64,000 nucleotides of DNA from Henckelia pumila (lineage: Eukaryota > Streptophyta > Magnoliopsida > Lamiales > Gesneriaceae), in assembly GCF_033568475.1 (NCBI RefSeq), contig NW_027331831.1, positions 3,844,001 to 3,908,000 on the forward strand, written 5' to 3'. The position numbers and the translations under genes were made by a program. This document shows positions 19,522 through 33,355 of this stretch, one piece after another (the stretch's first letter is position 1; each line of letters begins with the position of its first letter). The notes under the pieces are model-generated. The model saw only the letters and a list, made by a program, of their open reading frames with translations, was not told where the DNA came from and did no database searches.

Positions 19522-20331
19522 TTATGCATCTCCCTCGAGTTCAAGAAAATTTTTGACCCATTCCAAGCCCTGTGTTCCTGGAATGGATGGTTCACATGAT
19601 CCACTGCAGGTTTCTTCTTCTTCTTCTTCATCATTTACATGATCATCACAACTACTCTGCATCGAATTCTCATTGCCCAAGCATGAGTGTATTATCGATG
19701 AAGCTGGTAATTTCTTCATTAATTTCGCTTTCTTACTCAAATGAGAATTCCAATAATTCTTTATCTCATTATCCGTTCTGCCTGGAATTCTTCGCGCAAT
19801 CAATGACCACCTATATATTATAAAACGTAACGTACCCATTAAATAGTATATATAATAATTACCTATATATATTATTAATTAATAATTACCTATTTCCTAA
19901 AAGCCTGTGAAGTCTAAGTATCAAATCATCTTCTGCATCAGAGATATTGCCTCTCTTAATATCAGGTTTAAGATAATTCAACCATCTTAACCTGCAACTT
20001 TTTCCACACCTATTCAAACCTACAAAAGGAAACAAAAGATTTTAATTAGTTTCAATAAAAATAATCTGTATACAAATATGTGTCCATGTAATATGTATTT
20101 TTTCAAAAAATGTCAATATGCAATTTATAAAAAAGATATTATCCACAAGAATGTTAGCTTGGCAGTACCTGATTTGTTAGCCACTGATTTCCACTTCTTG
20201 GGGCCATGTTTCTCTATGTACTGAGCTAGTTTTCTATCCTCTTCAGCTGTCCAAGCCCCTCTGTTGAATGATCCCGATCCCGATCCCGATCCCGATCCCG
20301 ATCCCGATCCTCCGGTTTTCTCCGAAGCCAT
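19522..20331 (-). CDS. R2R3-MYB transcription factor with bHLH-interaction motif
   Basis: Three exons, minus strand: 20169-20331, 19890-20019 and 19522-19810, all with GT-AG borders, 193 residues. The two-intron layout is the common R2R3-MYB one. R2 covers about residues 24-74 ([28 protein letters not shown]). R3 covers about 75-127 ([36 protein letters not shown]). The R3 helix matches [DE]Lx2[RK]x3Lx6Lx3R, the surface that binds R-like bHLH proteins, so a MYB-bHLH-WD40 role (flavonoids, trichomes or root hairs) is likely. The short acidic C-terminus ends [15 protein letters not shown] and lacks the subgroup-6 KPRPR motif. The exact subgroup cannot be fixed. The N-terminus holds an unusual Gly-Ser run coded by a hexanucleotide repeat. 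Confidence 0.92.
20270..20312 (-). repeat. Hexanucleotide repeat coding (Gly-Ser)n in the MYB N-terminus
   Basis: About seven units of GATCCC (plus strand) lie inside exon 1. They code an uninterrupted Gly-Ser stretch at residues 8-21. The length is likely to vary between individuals without breaking the frame. Confidence 0.9.
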
Positions 20332-21653
20332 ATATATGTATATTCAAGGTTTGCTCAGACTTGTATCTTTTCGCATATCATTATTTATATTATTTTTATT
20401 TATCTATAAATATACAGGGAGTAACGAAGAGAAAATCGTCGCGGGGGTTAAGAGATATAGAAATAGACGTAGCTGACTGGCTAGTGAACCGCGTGTGTAC
20501 GAGCATATAAATATATATATTTATACTTTTCAATTATTATCAAGAATTCCGCAAACATGAACGTTAGTTAATTAATTACTCACGCAACAAGACAATGGAC
20601 TTCAACTACCACTTCTTGTCATGTCGTGCAGTTGCCAAGCGCAAGTGTCGATGCTACCCACAAATACTACCCATGGATATTACTCCATGGACACGTTTTT
20701 CATCGGCCAATCATGTGGGCTCGACATAAAATTGGCCAATAAAAAACTGACACTATGCCCTCACTGCAGCATTCATCGATTTTTCTGTTGCAAAGCATCG
20801 TAAATTTATAAACTATTATTTGGATAATGATATACGTATACATAAAGAGTTACATGTCATATTAAGTTTTAGGAAAGTATCTCAATTTTTTTTTAAAATT
20901 TTTTTCTTTTCAACTTACAATTATTTTTCTTGTTCAAAATTTTTTTTAATAAAAATATTATTATTTTTATTTATTACTTACTTATAGAATTAATTTTACC
21001 GAGTTTAACAAAAATAATTATTTTATAAAATTTTAAAAATAATTATTTACTGAATTCAAAAAAAAAATTATTTATTTTTATGGTAAATATATTTTAAAAT
21101 TTTTAACATCAAACTTTCAAATTTAAATCATATATAGGCTAGATTTTATTATTATTTATTTAAATTAAAATATATTTATTATTATGCGTGTTAATTAATT
21201 TTTTGTTAAAAAACAACAAAATAAAAAATCAAATCATGTAAGTTTGGGTTGATCGGGTTAGTCGAGTTCGGATCGATCTCTTTTGGATTTATTCACGCAT
21301 ATATATATACTCATCTATTACATTTTTCTGAATGAATCTCCGTGTGAATAGGTTCACGCATATATACTCATCTTACATATTTCTACAAAAACAAAAAAAA
21401 AAATTGTAACTAACTAAAGTGAGAATTCCATCGCCCTTTGCGTGATGTAATCTTCACGGCTTCACCCCACGCAGGCTTGTGACGTCCTCTCAAAACTTCA
21501 GATATCGGCGTTTCTTGGGCTGAAATAGATGTATACCCTTTGGTCTCTAAGTTCTTTTGTACTTGGCCTGACTATTTTGATATTATCCCCATCCGGCCCA
21601 TTCTTTAACTTGCTGCCCCAATAAAATAGAATGTGTCTCAATAATTATTGGAC

Positions 21654-21706
<53 letters not shown>

Positions 21707-22048
21707 TGATATTCTGAATACTCATCGTGAGAATCGGTTGACATGACATCTTACATTCAATATGTGAATGTCGTATCAGTACTTGATCCTCATGTTAGGT
21801 GATCATGAGATCAAAACTCTATAATATATGTAGATAGAGAGAGCACTTCCATGTGTAGATAAATTGAAAAGTAACTATTAATTTCCATATTTTGAAAAAA
21901 ATAGCTTATAACAGATTGCCTAGTATGGTTTACCTGGCTAACGTAATTTGCAGGATGTTGCGTAAGTATGGAGGTTTATATGATGCGCACCGAAAGGTAG
22001 CGGCTGCGGATTCTCACATCATAAAAAATATAAAAAAATAAAAATATC
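20332..22048. other. MYB promoter region and AT-rich intergenic DNA
   Basis: No gene is recognised. The first few hundred bases are the presumed MYB promoter. The frame at 20621-20803 has no family content. A (TA)n run lies at about 21656-21703. Confidence 0.5.
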
Positions 22049-22590
22049 TAGGGATGTAAACGAGCCGAGCCGAGCCGAGCCGAGCCAAGTCGAACTTTTG
22101 AATGTTCAAGCTCGGTTCATTTATAACCGAGCCGAGCCCGAGCTTATTTAACGAATATATTCATGGCTCACGAGCTTAATCGAGCTTTTATCGAGCCTAA
22201 ACGAGTTTAATATATTTAAACTATAAATTTAAATATTCATTAAATTAATTAAAAACTAAATTATATATTTTAAAAAAATATAATATTATTATTAAAATTT
22301 GTAATTTTATTCTAATAAATTAATTTTTATAGATTTTTCAATATTTTTCATAAGTAAAGTGTAAATTTATAAATTAAATATCAATACTATTATTTTTTCG
22401 TCTAAGAGATGACTTACGAGCTTGTTAACGAGCCTGTTAACAAGCATGTTCACGAGCTAACGAAACGAATATTGTAAAACGAGAGCTTGGTACGTTTGCC
22501 TTAACGAACCTCATTAAACGAGCTCGAACGAGCTTTTAATGAGCCGAGCCCCGAACAGCTTGCGAACTGTTCGGCTCATTTACATCCCTA
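22049..22590. mobile_element. hAT-type MITE with GAGC-rich subterminal repeats
   Basis: Terminal inverted repeats TAGGGATGTAAACGAGCCGA and, on the other strand, TAGGGATGTAAATGAGCCGA. It is flanked by a perfect 8-bp duplication AAAATATC (22041-22048 and 22591-22598), the size made by hAT transposases. Many short GAGCCGAGC/GCTCGAACGAGC motifs lie near both ends, while the middle is AT-rich. 542 bp, no coding capacity. Confidence 0.9.
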
Positions 22591-22598
22591 AAAATATC

Positions 22599-23928
22599 TC
22601 AAACTCTAATAAAACAAATTAAGCAGTCCGACTGTGGCAAAAAGAAAAAAAACAGAAAGAAAGAAATTCAAATTTGACCTTCCCGAACCATGTATGACGC
22701 AAATAGAGTTGGGCTCAAGTAAATGCCCAGGAAATACAACAATATTAATAGGCGTATTCGGAGTGAAATTTGAAATGGTATACATTTTGACTTTAATAAT
22801 TTGGGTAAATGATATTTTTGGCCATTTGGTTCACTCATTTTTCCTACATATTTTGATTTTATAGTCGATTAGGTTCTCAAATTTTGGTTTTATTGTTTTA
22901 ACTTTCATAATATATATATTTATTGTATTAAGTTCAAACTGCCTTTATTTGTACTTTACAGTTGTCAACAGCTTAGAACCATTCAAGACAGTTCAAGCCA
23001 TTTAGAACCGTTCAAAAAGGCTCAAGACAGTTCAAGCTAAGATCAAAACCGTACAAGATCATTTCAAAGACTTGCAAACTATTCGAACATATCAACTGCT
23101 CAGGGTATATCTGAAGATCTCAACCGCTGACAAGCAATCAACTTACCATAACAGTTCAAACCGCAGACCGTTGGAAATATTATCGTTGAACTGATAAATC
23201 CACTTCAATATTCGTGCAAGAGAAGTCACTCTATGTATACTTCAAAAAGTTCTGACAAAATCGTTGGACATCGATGAGTAAAGAACATATATTCAAATAT
23301 TTTCCAAAAGTAATAACCGAAAACTGTCTACTTTATTTGTAACAGCAATCACTCTCACCCATTTCAGGAACTATCTACTACATCTTTACTTCTCGCATTA
23401 AATAAAAGATACAATCGAACGTTAGCAAAGTTATCTACAAATAGAGGATGCCAAGTGATGTTTCAGAACACACGAAATTATCGCATTGAAAATCACAAGC
23501 TTGCATTCTCAAAGCACTATCAAAGTTTAACTCTATTTTGCTCAATTAATTGCTCACACTTATCAGAAAATGAATCAGATAATCAAAGATCGATCACGGA
23601 GGCTTAAAGAGTTAATCGTTAATCTTTAAATTATTGAAGGAGTTGCTCACCAATTTGAATCTAATGATTTTGAGTATAAAACTTCATAAAAACTCTTGGA
23701 TCGTTTTCCACATTTACTTTGTGGTTTAACTGTTTTAAAGTTGAGAAAAACAGGTCTTTGATAGCAAACTTATCAAGACAGTTTGCAATATTTGTCAAAA
23801 TATTTGAAATATTATAAGACTGTGTATTCACACCTTCTACATACACAACCGATCGATAAAAACATATATATTTATTGCTAGAGTTCATTTCTTATTCTTG
23901 CAATCCATAGTTACAAGGTTATACATAT
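22599..23928. other. Intergenic DNA with a possible LTR remnant
   Basis: No gene. At 22920-23640 the sequence is less AT-rich, has repeated ACAGTTCAAG/CCGTTCAAG words and a TATA-like CAAATAGAGG near 23438. It resembles a decayed LTR, but no ends or target duplication could be found. Confidence 0.35.
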
Positions 23929-24329
23929 CTTACTATATTATTAAAGTAGCTAGAGACCCTCTAATTAACAAACTTTCAGTTAATTGGTGAAACTTGATTT
24001 GAAATTACCATTATCTCCTAACTTAATTTTCAATAAAACCAAAATTATTGGGCAAAATAGTCATTTTATATAGTTTCATCTTTTTTAGCCATTAAAAGCT
24101 CACTTTGTGTTCTTTGATATTATTTTATTTACAAATATGACACTCACTTTATAAGATATATATATTTTTTGTGAATATTTGTTTATGAAAACGTTATATT
24201 TTTATTATTTTTTAATTTTACAATTTATTATTTATTGTTTTATTATTTTTTAATTTTACAATTTATTATTTATTGTATTTTTTAAAAAATGAAATGTACG
24301 AGCACGCAACGCGTGCAGCGGAATACTAG
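23929..24329 (+). mobile_element. Non-autonomous Helitron
   Basis: Begins TCTTACTATATTATTAAAG and ends CTAG. A hairpin GCACGC-AAC-GCGTGC at 24302-24316 lies 9 bases before CTAG. It is inserted between A (23928) and T (24330). The 5' TC, 3' CTRR with a hairpin just upstream, and A/T host site are the Helitron hallmarks. 401 bp and AT-rich, with no coding capacity. Confidence 0.85.
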
Positions 24330-24340
24330 TAGTAATAAGG

Positions 24341-25021
24341 TGAGAAATGTTTGGATCGAAATTATTTAATTTGTTAGCCAAATATTAAACGTGAATTGAA
24401 CAGAAACAATATACTAATAACAAGTAATGATCGTAGTACAATACAACAATATAATGAGTGCTTAACTACTGATCAACAGTAATAAAAAACTGATTAAGCA
24501 GCAAGAGAAACAGTAAAGCAAATGATAAATAATAAAAAAAACTGTAAAGCAAACCGAGGCCTGTAACAATTACAATTTTCTTAAAACAGATTCATCGCCT
24601 CCACAAGATGCTTGAGGATCAACACGTACAGACGTCTATTTTTCATGATACAACGGAAAAACCAGTAGCAAACTAAGCACAATTTCACTATTCCGACGAA
24701 TTGAATCGTACCTTCACCTTATCATCAAAACTTAACGGAGGCCAAATGAAAAGCTAGCAATATGACAATGCAAGAGAATTTTTGAGTGAGATCTTGAATA
24801 TTGTGTGTGTGGATTGAGAAAATGAGCACACTATTTATAAGCTTCAAAAAGCACAACAAGAGTCATAAGATTAATTAACTCAATTAATCTTTCATTTAAC
24901 TCAAGAATGTGGAAAACCAAAAGTTTCAAATTACTTCTAGAATGTGGAGAGCCAAATGACACTCTCATATTCATAATCCATTATTTGCATTCAAAAATTT
25001 TATTTAAATATATTTCCAACA
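24341..25021 (-). mobile_element. Probable solo LTR of a Ty1/copia element
   Basis: On the minus strand it begins TGTTGGAAATATATTTAAAT, a common copia LTR start, and ends near CATTTCTCA. TTATAAATAG at 24831-24840 could be the TATA box. No second LTR, PBS or clear target duplication is seen, so this may also be a truncated end. Confidence 0.5.
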
Positions 25022-26908
25022 TAATATTTAAATAAGATGAATTGCGGATTCTCGTATAAGATGGACTACCCATTTATTCTTCGAGAGGGAATATTTAACA
25101 AATGATTTTTAGTTTGTTTGACCCGAATTTAAAATCTAACTTTTTAAATTTTTTAACATTTGTTTGATATCTATACTTCCTACGTGTTTCATGTTTGAAA
25201 GTTATTTTGCAAAATAATAATAACAATAACAATAACAATAAAAATAAAAACAATTATTATTATTATTGAAAAAATGTCACAATTCGAAAAAAAAATGTTG
25301 GACGAAGAACATTTTTCAAACTATGTCACGAGATACAAACCTACCAAAATATAATATTTTTTATTAAATAAAACTGGAATATTAGTACAATTTGAGACGA
25401 ATGTGTTTTTGGTCCAGAAACTATATAATCATATAGCACAGTCCAAACCCCCCCTTTTTTTAAAAAAAAAAAAAAACTATTATATAGGTAACCAAAATAA
25501 TTAATGATGTGTAAAACTTTTACCCTTGATTATTTACGCGTTGTTTAATTTCTATGAAATACTTATGTGAAATTCAGCTTCATGACTTCGTGATCAATTC
25601 TTAAGTACAAGTACACACACGAAATCTCTTTGGCTCAGATTAATTTTTAAATATTATAATCGTTACGCGATGTGAATGTATAAAAAGTGAGAGTATTCAT
25701 AATCGAGAGATTAAAAATCATAATTCTTGAATAATTAAAATTTAATTTGTTAATTTCGATAAATTTCGCTACTTCAAAATAAATTGTAATGGTTGGAAAA
25801 AAAATAAAAAGTTCAAGTCATATTTATTTCCGTATAATTATAAATTCATGATATTCTAAAATGAGTTCCAATATATATTGTATATAAAATTTAACTTTTT
25901 TTTGTTAAGGAAAAATTACAATTTTGGTCCGATAATTTTGTATTAATGATTTTGGTCCTTTATGTTTTCAAATTTCAGTTTCGTCTTGTGTGTTTCAATT
26001 TCCGACAATTTTAGTCATTTTTATCGAAATGTTGATATAATACTGCACATGTCAACGCTGTTAATTGAAATATGACAACATAGATGATCAAAATCACAAA
26101 AAGACAAACATACATGATCAAAAAAATAAATTTTTTTGTTAATAATATATAATTTATTAAATTAAATTCAAACCCGCTCTCATTTTAATTTCTGAACCGT
26201 TCTTGTATCATGATCTTAAAGTGAGTTGTTCTAACCCTTCAACTTAATTTAATAATATGATAGCCAGTAAGTATTGGTTTATTACATATTCAAATACATT
26301 GTTTATATTTTTAAAAAAAATCAGATCCAGCAAGAAAAATCAGTTGGATGTAAAGACACCATCACACCAATGTAGAAATTATTGGTTCAAAATCTTTGAA
26401 GTGTCCAAGTACCAAAAAGAAGAGTAGTTTATTCAAAAGCGTGAAGCCAATTTACTCAATTTAACGATTAATTAATTTGTGTTGTATAATTAAAAATTAT
26501 TTAATTTGATCCTATTTATTGTGCTTTACACCACACATTCAATTGATTAATGGGTGTCGTAATCATAAAACAGTATCCTATTTAAAATCACGTAATTTTA
26601 TAACATTATGATTATATGATTGTGTGAACCTGAGCTACACACACAAATATATAATATTATTATGAGAGTATGCTATTAGACATTTTATGAGCACTGTAAA
26701 TGTTCACATGAACACTTTGTGTTATGTGTATCAACGATCCCTTCATATATATTTTTAAATCTTGATTACTGTGTTGCATTAAATGTTTTATGATTTTCAC
26801 ATAAACATCGATATCTTGTGGCGTTCATAATCTTGATAATTGTGTTGTATTAAATGTTTTACGGTTTTCACACATGAACATCTTGTGGCGTCCAAGGCTC
26901 AAAATATC

Positions 26909-26966
<58 letters not shown>
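25022..26966. other. AT-rich intergenic DNA
   Basis: No gene. A degenerate repeat at about 25918-26110 (TTTTGGTCC, TTTATGTT, CAAATTTCAGTTT words) recurs at about 29197-29480. A small duplication of about 70 bp lies at 26755-26895 (words GTGTTGYATTAAATGTTTTA and CTTGTGGCGT). A (TA)n run lies at 26912-26964. Confidence 0.5.
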
Positions 26967-26968
<2 letters not shown>

Positions 26969-27125
26969 GTTTTTTTCAAGTGCCCACCTACCATGCCCAT
27001 CATCATGCTCACCAATGATGTGACACTATTCAATTGGACCTACAATTTATCACATCTTTATCACATCCAATAGAATAGTGCCACATCATTGGTGGACATG
27101 GTAGGTGGGCACTTAAAAAAAATTC
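26967..27125. mobile_element. Tc1/mariner-like MITE in a TA repeat
   Basis: Inverted ends: AAGTGCCCACCTACCATG at 26978-26995 and its complement at 27097-27114, extended outward by poly-T/poly-A to GAGTTTTTTT and AAAAAAATTC. Flanked by TA on both sides (26965-26966, 27126-27127). The arms are nearly complementary over most of the 159 bp. Confidence 0.85.
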
Positions 27126-27624
27126 TATATATATATATATATTCTCTTTTATTTATTAGTAGGTTCACATATTAAAGTGTTTTTTGCCATTTGGAGGTAA
27201 GATTTAATTAATTGGTGAGTGAAAGTTAATTTCGGCGCAAAGTTAACTTTTTCAAAGTTGATTAAATCAGGATTGCAGAGGAGGTTTAAAATACATACAG
27301 GATTATGATTTTCATTGAGAAAATAAAACTCATTTATATTTTTTATGATTACGAAATATTTTTGTTGGTCCACAAATTATTTTTCAGTGTAGTATAGATT
27401 ACTATCACAAAAACTTCAGTAAAATTGTCTTACGGTTTAATTTTGTATGACGTACAGATCTTTGACACGACCCAACTCATGAAAAAAATATTAATTTTAT
27501 GTAAAAAAAAAAAAATATGACTTTTAATTTCAAATATAGTCTAGGTCGAGACCATATCACAATAGACTTATCCTACCATCACGGAGGTGATGGCCGGATG
27601 AGACTAGTCAACGATATACAAAAA

Positions 27625-27800
27625 CTCTAGTGAGACGGTCTTTCACGTTAATCTTTTGAGACATATATATTATTTGGATCACCCGTGAAAAAAATTATTA
27701 TTTTTATATCAAAAATATTACTTTTATTGTAAATATGAGCATGTTTAACTCTCTCAAAGATAAAGATATATGAGACTGTCTCACAAGACACCTGCCCCTA
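27625..27800 (+). repeat. GTGAGAC...GTCTCAC dispersed repeat, copy 1
   Basis: Starts AGTGAGACGGTCTTTCACG, ends GAGACTGTCTCACAAGACACC. A more decayed copy lies just before it at about 27405-27580. Other copies at 42330-42500, 42712-42900 and 42935-43250 share the inner words GGATCACCCGTGAAAAAA and ATATTACTTTT. Inverted GTGAGAC ends suggest a MITE-like family. Confidence 0.7.
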
Positions 27801-28983
27801 ACGAGATAGAGAGATGCATGATAGGATATAGAGATTACGATAAAACAAATTACATTTAATTTACAGTCTAATTATACACGTCTCGCTCATCTCATCATAA
27901 GTTATGCATTAATTTTAACTTAACTTTGTGTAATAGTTTTATTTTTAGTTTAATATTGAGAATGCAAAGTTCATGAGAGGGAAATTATAAAATGACCTAA
28001 CTGATTTTAATATATAAAAAAAAGTGTAAAATTGCACCTCCTCAAGTGGAAATCAATAAGTTTGGTGACTGTCTGCCTCAATAATCCATATGACATATCC
28101 AAGTTGGTTATATGTGTGACAATTCAATTTGCCATTTAATTAATTATTTAATTTCTTTCGCAATATAATTGTTTGGCGACGTCATAATTAATTTGTGTTA
28201 AAAGTTAAAACGTTTCACGACTTTTTAGCACAATTGGTCTTATTAATTAATGGTATCTGACTCACAACTACAATGCACTGATGTAAAAGATCCATGGTGG
28301 ATACTTCTTCCATTTCTCCTACACATGATTTATATATGATGCATATATTTTTGTTTATTCTAAATGTATATATATAGAAAATTAATGACTATTTTTATAT
28401 AACTCGGATAACGTATATGTATGTTCGATTCGACTCTGCTTATGTACACATGTATATAAATATAAATAAAAAAATACTCATGTATGTCGTATGCGCGCAC
28501 TCAAAAGATAGATATAAAGAAATTGTTTTTACTTTATTTTTTTTATATTGAATGTGGCTCTTGATGGGCAGAAAATTCCATTGCTGTGATCATGTATACA
28601 TGGTGTTGATACGCTGTGAAAAGTGGATACGACGTTGGATGCGATATCTTTGGTGAATTTAAAAAACTTGAAAAGTTTGAGGTTTTAAAGGGGCATTGTG
28701 TATTAAATACAAAGATTAGATTGTGGATGATCTATATAATGATTTTGTCACATGCGTGCAATATTGTAGTTAGTTTTATAACCACACGACAGATCGAGTT
28801 ATTTTTGTATAAAAATATTTGGATGGACACAAATGTGATTTTTGGAATTACGTAAAAATACAGAACAAAGATTATTATTACTTTTTTCGAAAAAAAAAAA
28901 GACAAATTCATGTTACTGGTTTTATATTTTTGTCTATTGACTCATTCTGTAATTTTAATACCCAAAGAGCCCAAAAAGTTATC

Positions 28984-29097
<114 letters not shown>

Positions 29098-30854
29098 GAG
29101 ACACTTCGAATTTTTTAAAACTATTAGTTGTACTTTTATCTTAGAGCTAGCCATCATGATACCCGAAATTTTCAATAAATATTTATTGGGTAAATTATAT
29201 ACTTCTAGTTTCGTATGTTTGTTTATTTGTGATTTTGATCCTTTATGTTATCAAATTTCAGTTTTATTTTGCTTTTTTTTTTTTTACAATCTAAGTATTT
29301 TATCTTATACGATAACACTGGTGCAACGTGTGTAGTGTCATGTGATATGTCAAAATTCCTAATAAAAGAACTAAAATTACCAAGACTCAAATGATATAAT
29401 TAATATTAAGATTTAAATTTGATAATATAGAAAATTAAAATCACGAAACAAATATACAAAGATAAAAAATATGATTTTCTTTAAATTTTCTTTCATGTAA
29501 TAATAATAATTATAAAAGTCAACTTTATGATCGGGGCAAGTAAAATAGGACAAGTAGGAAACAAAATAATTAAATTTTTGACATTTTTATTATTTCCGAT
29601 TAGGGCAAGTATTCTCGGCCAACACAACTCAAGCGAAGAAAATTCAAATTTTCTTACATAATTGCTACTCAACTGTATCTAATATTCTCAAGAATACATT
29701 AGTTTTTATATTGAAAAGTGGATTTTCGCGTTCCAAAAAAAAAAAAAAAACATAACAAAAAGGATTTGTTGCATTTTTGTGTAATGTCATGAAAGCATTA
29801 ATACTGAATATTGATTCTGTATCATTGAATGGATGAATCATGAGAAAAATATTTTGGTTTTGTAACTTACACATTTTTCATTTTTTATTTTGTTATATAG
29901 GTCAATTATTAGTTTAGTCCACTAACTAGTACCATATTTTTCATTTAATTTGAACATTTTTCTCTGGAATATTGACGTGATATTAAATAAGTCAACAATG
30001 TTTGATGTCACGTCATCATTTTTCAATACATTACGAGGAAAAAGATCTGCTTTCCCATAAATCCATCTAAAAGTTATTTGTTTCTGTTTTCCATTTTTTT
30101 TCTGTAAATTTGCCTCAGACTTCTTTTTTCTTAAAAAAAATAAAATAAATCACAACGATTTCTTTCATTTAGTTTCGTATTAATCATGTGGACCTGTGGC
30201 TTCGAAATACTACTCCACAATTTGGTAATATATACTAATTAGAAATGGATGTTTTAATTTCGACTATTTATATTTATATTAGCAGGAATCGCCCTTGTTC
30301 ATGTCATAAAACTAAGAGGTGGCTAAATCTTGCATACAGTGGATGGCTACGTTTGTATACCAAAACGACAACAAAAAAAAAAATGTTTACAGTGGATGGC
30401 TACGTTTAAATATCTTTGTTTTAATTTTTACGGAGTTTTTTTCTATAAATTTTACAAGATAATGCATGGATATTTGAAATAAGAAGCTGCATAATGTACT
30501 ATTTAAATATTCAGATTTCTTACACAATAGAATCTGGATATTTAAAATAAAAAATATACGATATATTACTTAAATATCTTTATTTTTCTATTAATCTAAT
30601 AAGATAGTATGCGGATATCTAAAAAGTACATACTATACTTTAAGTTTGTCAAATACTATTGGTCATAGACTTTTGTATCACTTAAGCATTGAAAAACACC
30701 TATAAATTCTCATAAACCAACAAAATTTATGATCACACTATCAAAAACAGAAAATGGTCAATTAACAATAAATAGTGATTATGTTGGTTTTGAGTCTTAT
30801 GTTATTAATTGATATACAGATCGATCGATGCATGACATTTTATAAAAAAAAATA

Positions 30855-31200
30855 TTAAGAATTTAATTTTTTCGTGATTATTTTAGAAAAAAATATTAGT
30901 AACATAAATTATATTTTAAAAACATAAACCGTATTCGATATGGTACTGTACGATACGGTATACCACCCTAATACATCATAAATATAAGAAAACTACGGTA
31001 TTATTATATAAAGTTTTATATCGTAATTTTAAAGAAAATTTAATTTTTGCATGATTATTTTAGAGAAAATATTTGTAACATAAATTATATTTTAAAAACA
31101 TAAACCGTTTTCGATATGGTATGGTACGATACGGTATACCACCCTAATACATCATAAATATAAGAAAATTACGTATTGTTATATACAGTTTTATACCGTA
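30855..31200 (+). repeat. Tandem duplication, 176-bp unit
   Basis: Two adjacent copies share AACATAAATTATATTTT, GATACGGTATACCACCC and TAATACATCATAAATATAAG at a spacing of 176 bp. The following DNA to about 31460 is rich in CGGTATACCG-like words and ends near CCACCCCTATG, like the end of an old hAT-type element. Confidence 0.8.
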
Positions 31201-33355
31201 CCAAAATTTCAGTATCGTTATATATAGTTTTATACCGAAAAAAAACCTTATATTTGTAAAATTTATTTTTATAAAAACCAAATATATATATTTTTAAATA
31301 CTGTTTCGGTATTCGATCGGTACACCGGTATATACCGAATTTTTAAATTTCATACTGTTACTGTATCGAAAAATTCAATATCGTTACCGTACCGAAAATT
31401 AGGTAAATTCGGTATTTTTTTATACGAAAAATTCGAATTGGTGTTTTTTTTCCACCCCTATGATGTATGCATTTATTGTACCAAACCTACTAAAAAATCG
31501 ACGAACCAGGTGAGTTGCCTAAATTGCGTCAAATTAAATATGGACATTGATTCCAAAGTAATTAATAATGTCATTTAGAAAGTTCTCCGAACAATATTCC
31601 CATGGTAATTGATAAATAATTATTAAAACATTTATTCAGCCTTACAAATATAAGTTTATTAATATTCAATTATTCATAACAGATACATTATGATATCAAA
31701 TATATATCATGATGTTTAGTTTTACAAATATAAATTGATAATATTGATAAAATATGGAGAATTAATGTTATTGACATTCCAAAAAGTATTAATCACACTC
31801 CAAATTATATTTTTATTATACTAATTGACAAAATTACTCTTATTTATGAATTTTTAAATACATATAAAATCTTGTTTGACCTTCCAAACTTATACTTTTG
31901 CATTTATTATGAAATTTATTATGTTTACATTATTCATAGATTTATTCTAGATATAATCAAACAATAAAATTTTAACAACTCAAGTACAAAAATATTAATA
32001 TATTTTATGTTTTATCTCGAATTCTAAAAAATATTATAAAACTTTGGTTAAATCAAATTAAATATTAATTATTATCTAAATTGGTATATAATTTTTATTT
32101 TATTATATCATGATTATCTCGATTATTAATTTTAATGACATATATTATTTTATTTTAATTCATTAAATATTTGAAAATTTGACCAAAAAATAAATTGAAG
32201 TTCCGGGAATATATTTGTTATTTTTATTTTAAAAAATATTCAATTTCCTTTAGTTATTGAAAATATTTACTTAATTTTATTACTTAGAAATAAATTATTC
32301 TGATTAGTATCATTTTAATTATTTTATTTTATTGGTTTCCCAATCAAGTGATCACACAGTAATATACATTATTTAGTTTATAGTGAAAATAATATTACAA
32401 TTCACAATATATTATAAAAAAATTAAAATAAATTTTATATTCCATTTTTGAATATAATATATTTTTATTTAAAAATTATGTTATTACTTTGATAAGCAAA
32501 ATATCGAGTCATATAAACTAATGTAATTAATGGTATAAAATTTTTTTATAACTATATAAATATTTAATAATTCATTTAAATTTTAATATTATTTCTATTG
32601 TATAAAATAATTAAAAATCCTTCAAATTCAGTCAATACGACGATAGATTATATTTGTAGGCGGTTTACTATATAATTTTTTTTTCTATTTTGAAAATTAG
32701 TTTTAAGATTTTCTCCAAAAATAATTGATTGCTTATTTATTTGTTTATTAATTATACAAGTTGGTTTATATTATGTATGTGTTTAAATTTAGAATTTGAA
32801 AACTTAACTAAAGAATATGAAAGTATGATATTGTCAATATATAAATAAAAATTAAAGTGGAATGTGATCATTAGTATTTTTTGGATGATAAATAACACTC
32901 CTCGTAAAAGATCATTAACAATAATATAATATAAGATAGCAAAGATCATGATGTTTGAGGAAGTTGTGCAGAAATTCATTGGTTATCATGTTGTTGAAGA
33001 TGCAAGCAAATTGTTAATACGTACTTTAGGTCGTAAATGGACACCTTCGACGACTAAAATCACTTTTGATTAACATGAATCACAATAGATAGTCGTGAAA
33101 AATCGACAAATCATTCACCAATAAATCAAACATATTGTCGGAGAAGGAAGATCATCAAATAACAACAAAGCAGGAAAAAAATGTGATAAGAAGCAAACTA
33201 TATGAGCATTTTTGAAACACGTGTCTCCCAAAAAATGACATGATAAATGTTGAAAACGATGAAATAGGTCATTATACCAAAATAAACACTTGGAATTTAA
33301 TTCTGATTGGGTTATATATTGCGTGGTTGATACGTTTCACAAGTCATCATTAATG

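Noticed and set aside
20621-20803. 60-codon Cys-rich plus-strand frame as a small secreted peptide
   Set aside because: No clear signal peptide or known cysteine pattern. It lies in a MYB upstream region and looks like chance.
22920-23640. Considered a full LTR or gene
   Set aside because: No terminal TG/CA pair, target duplication, PBS or coding frame could be fixed.
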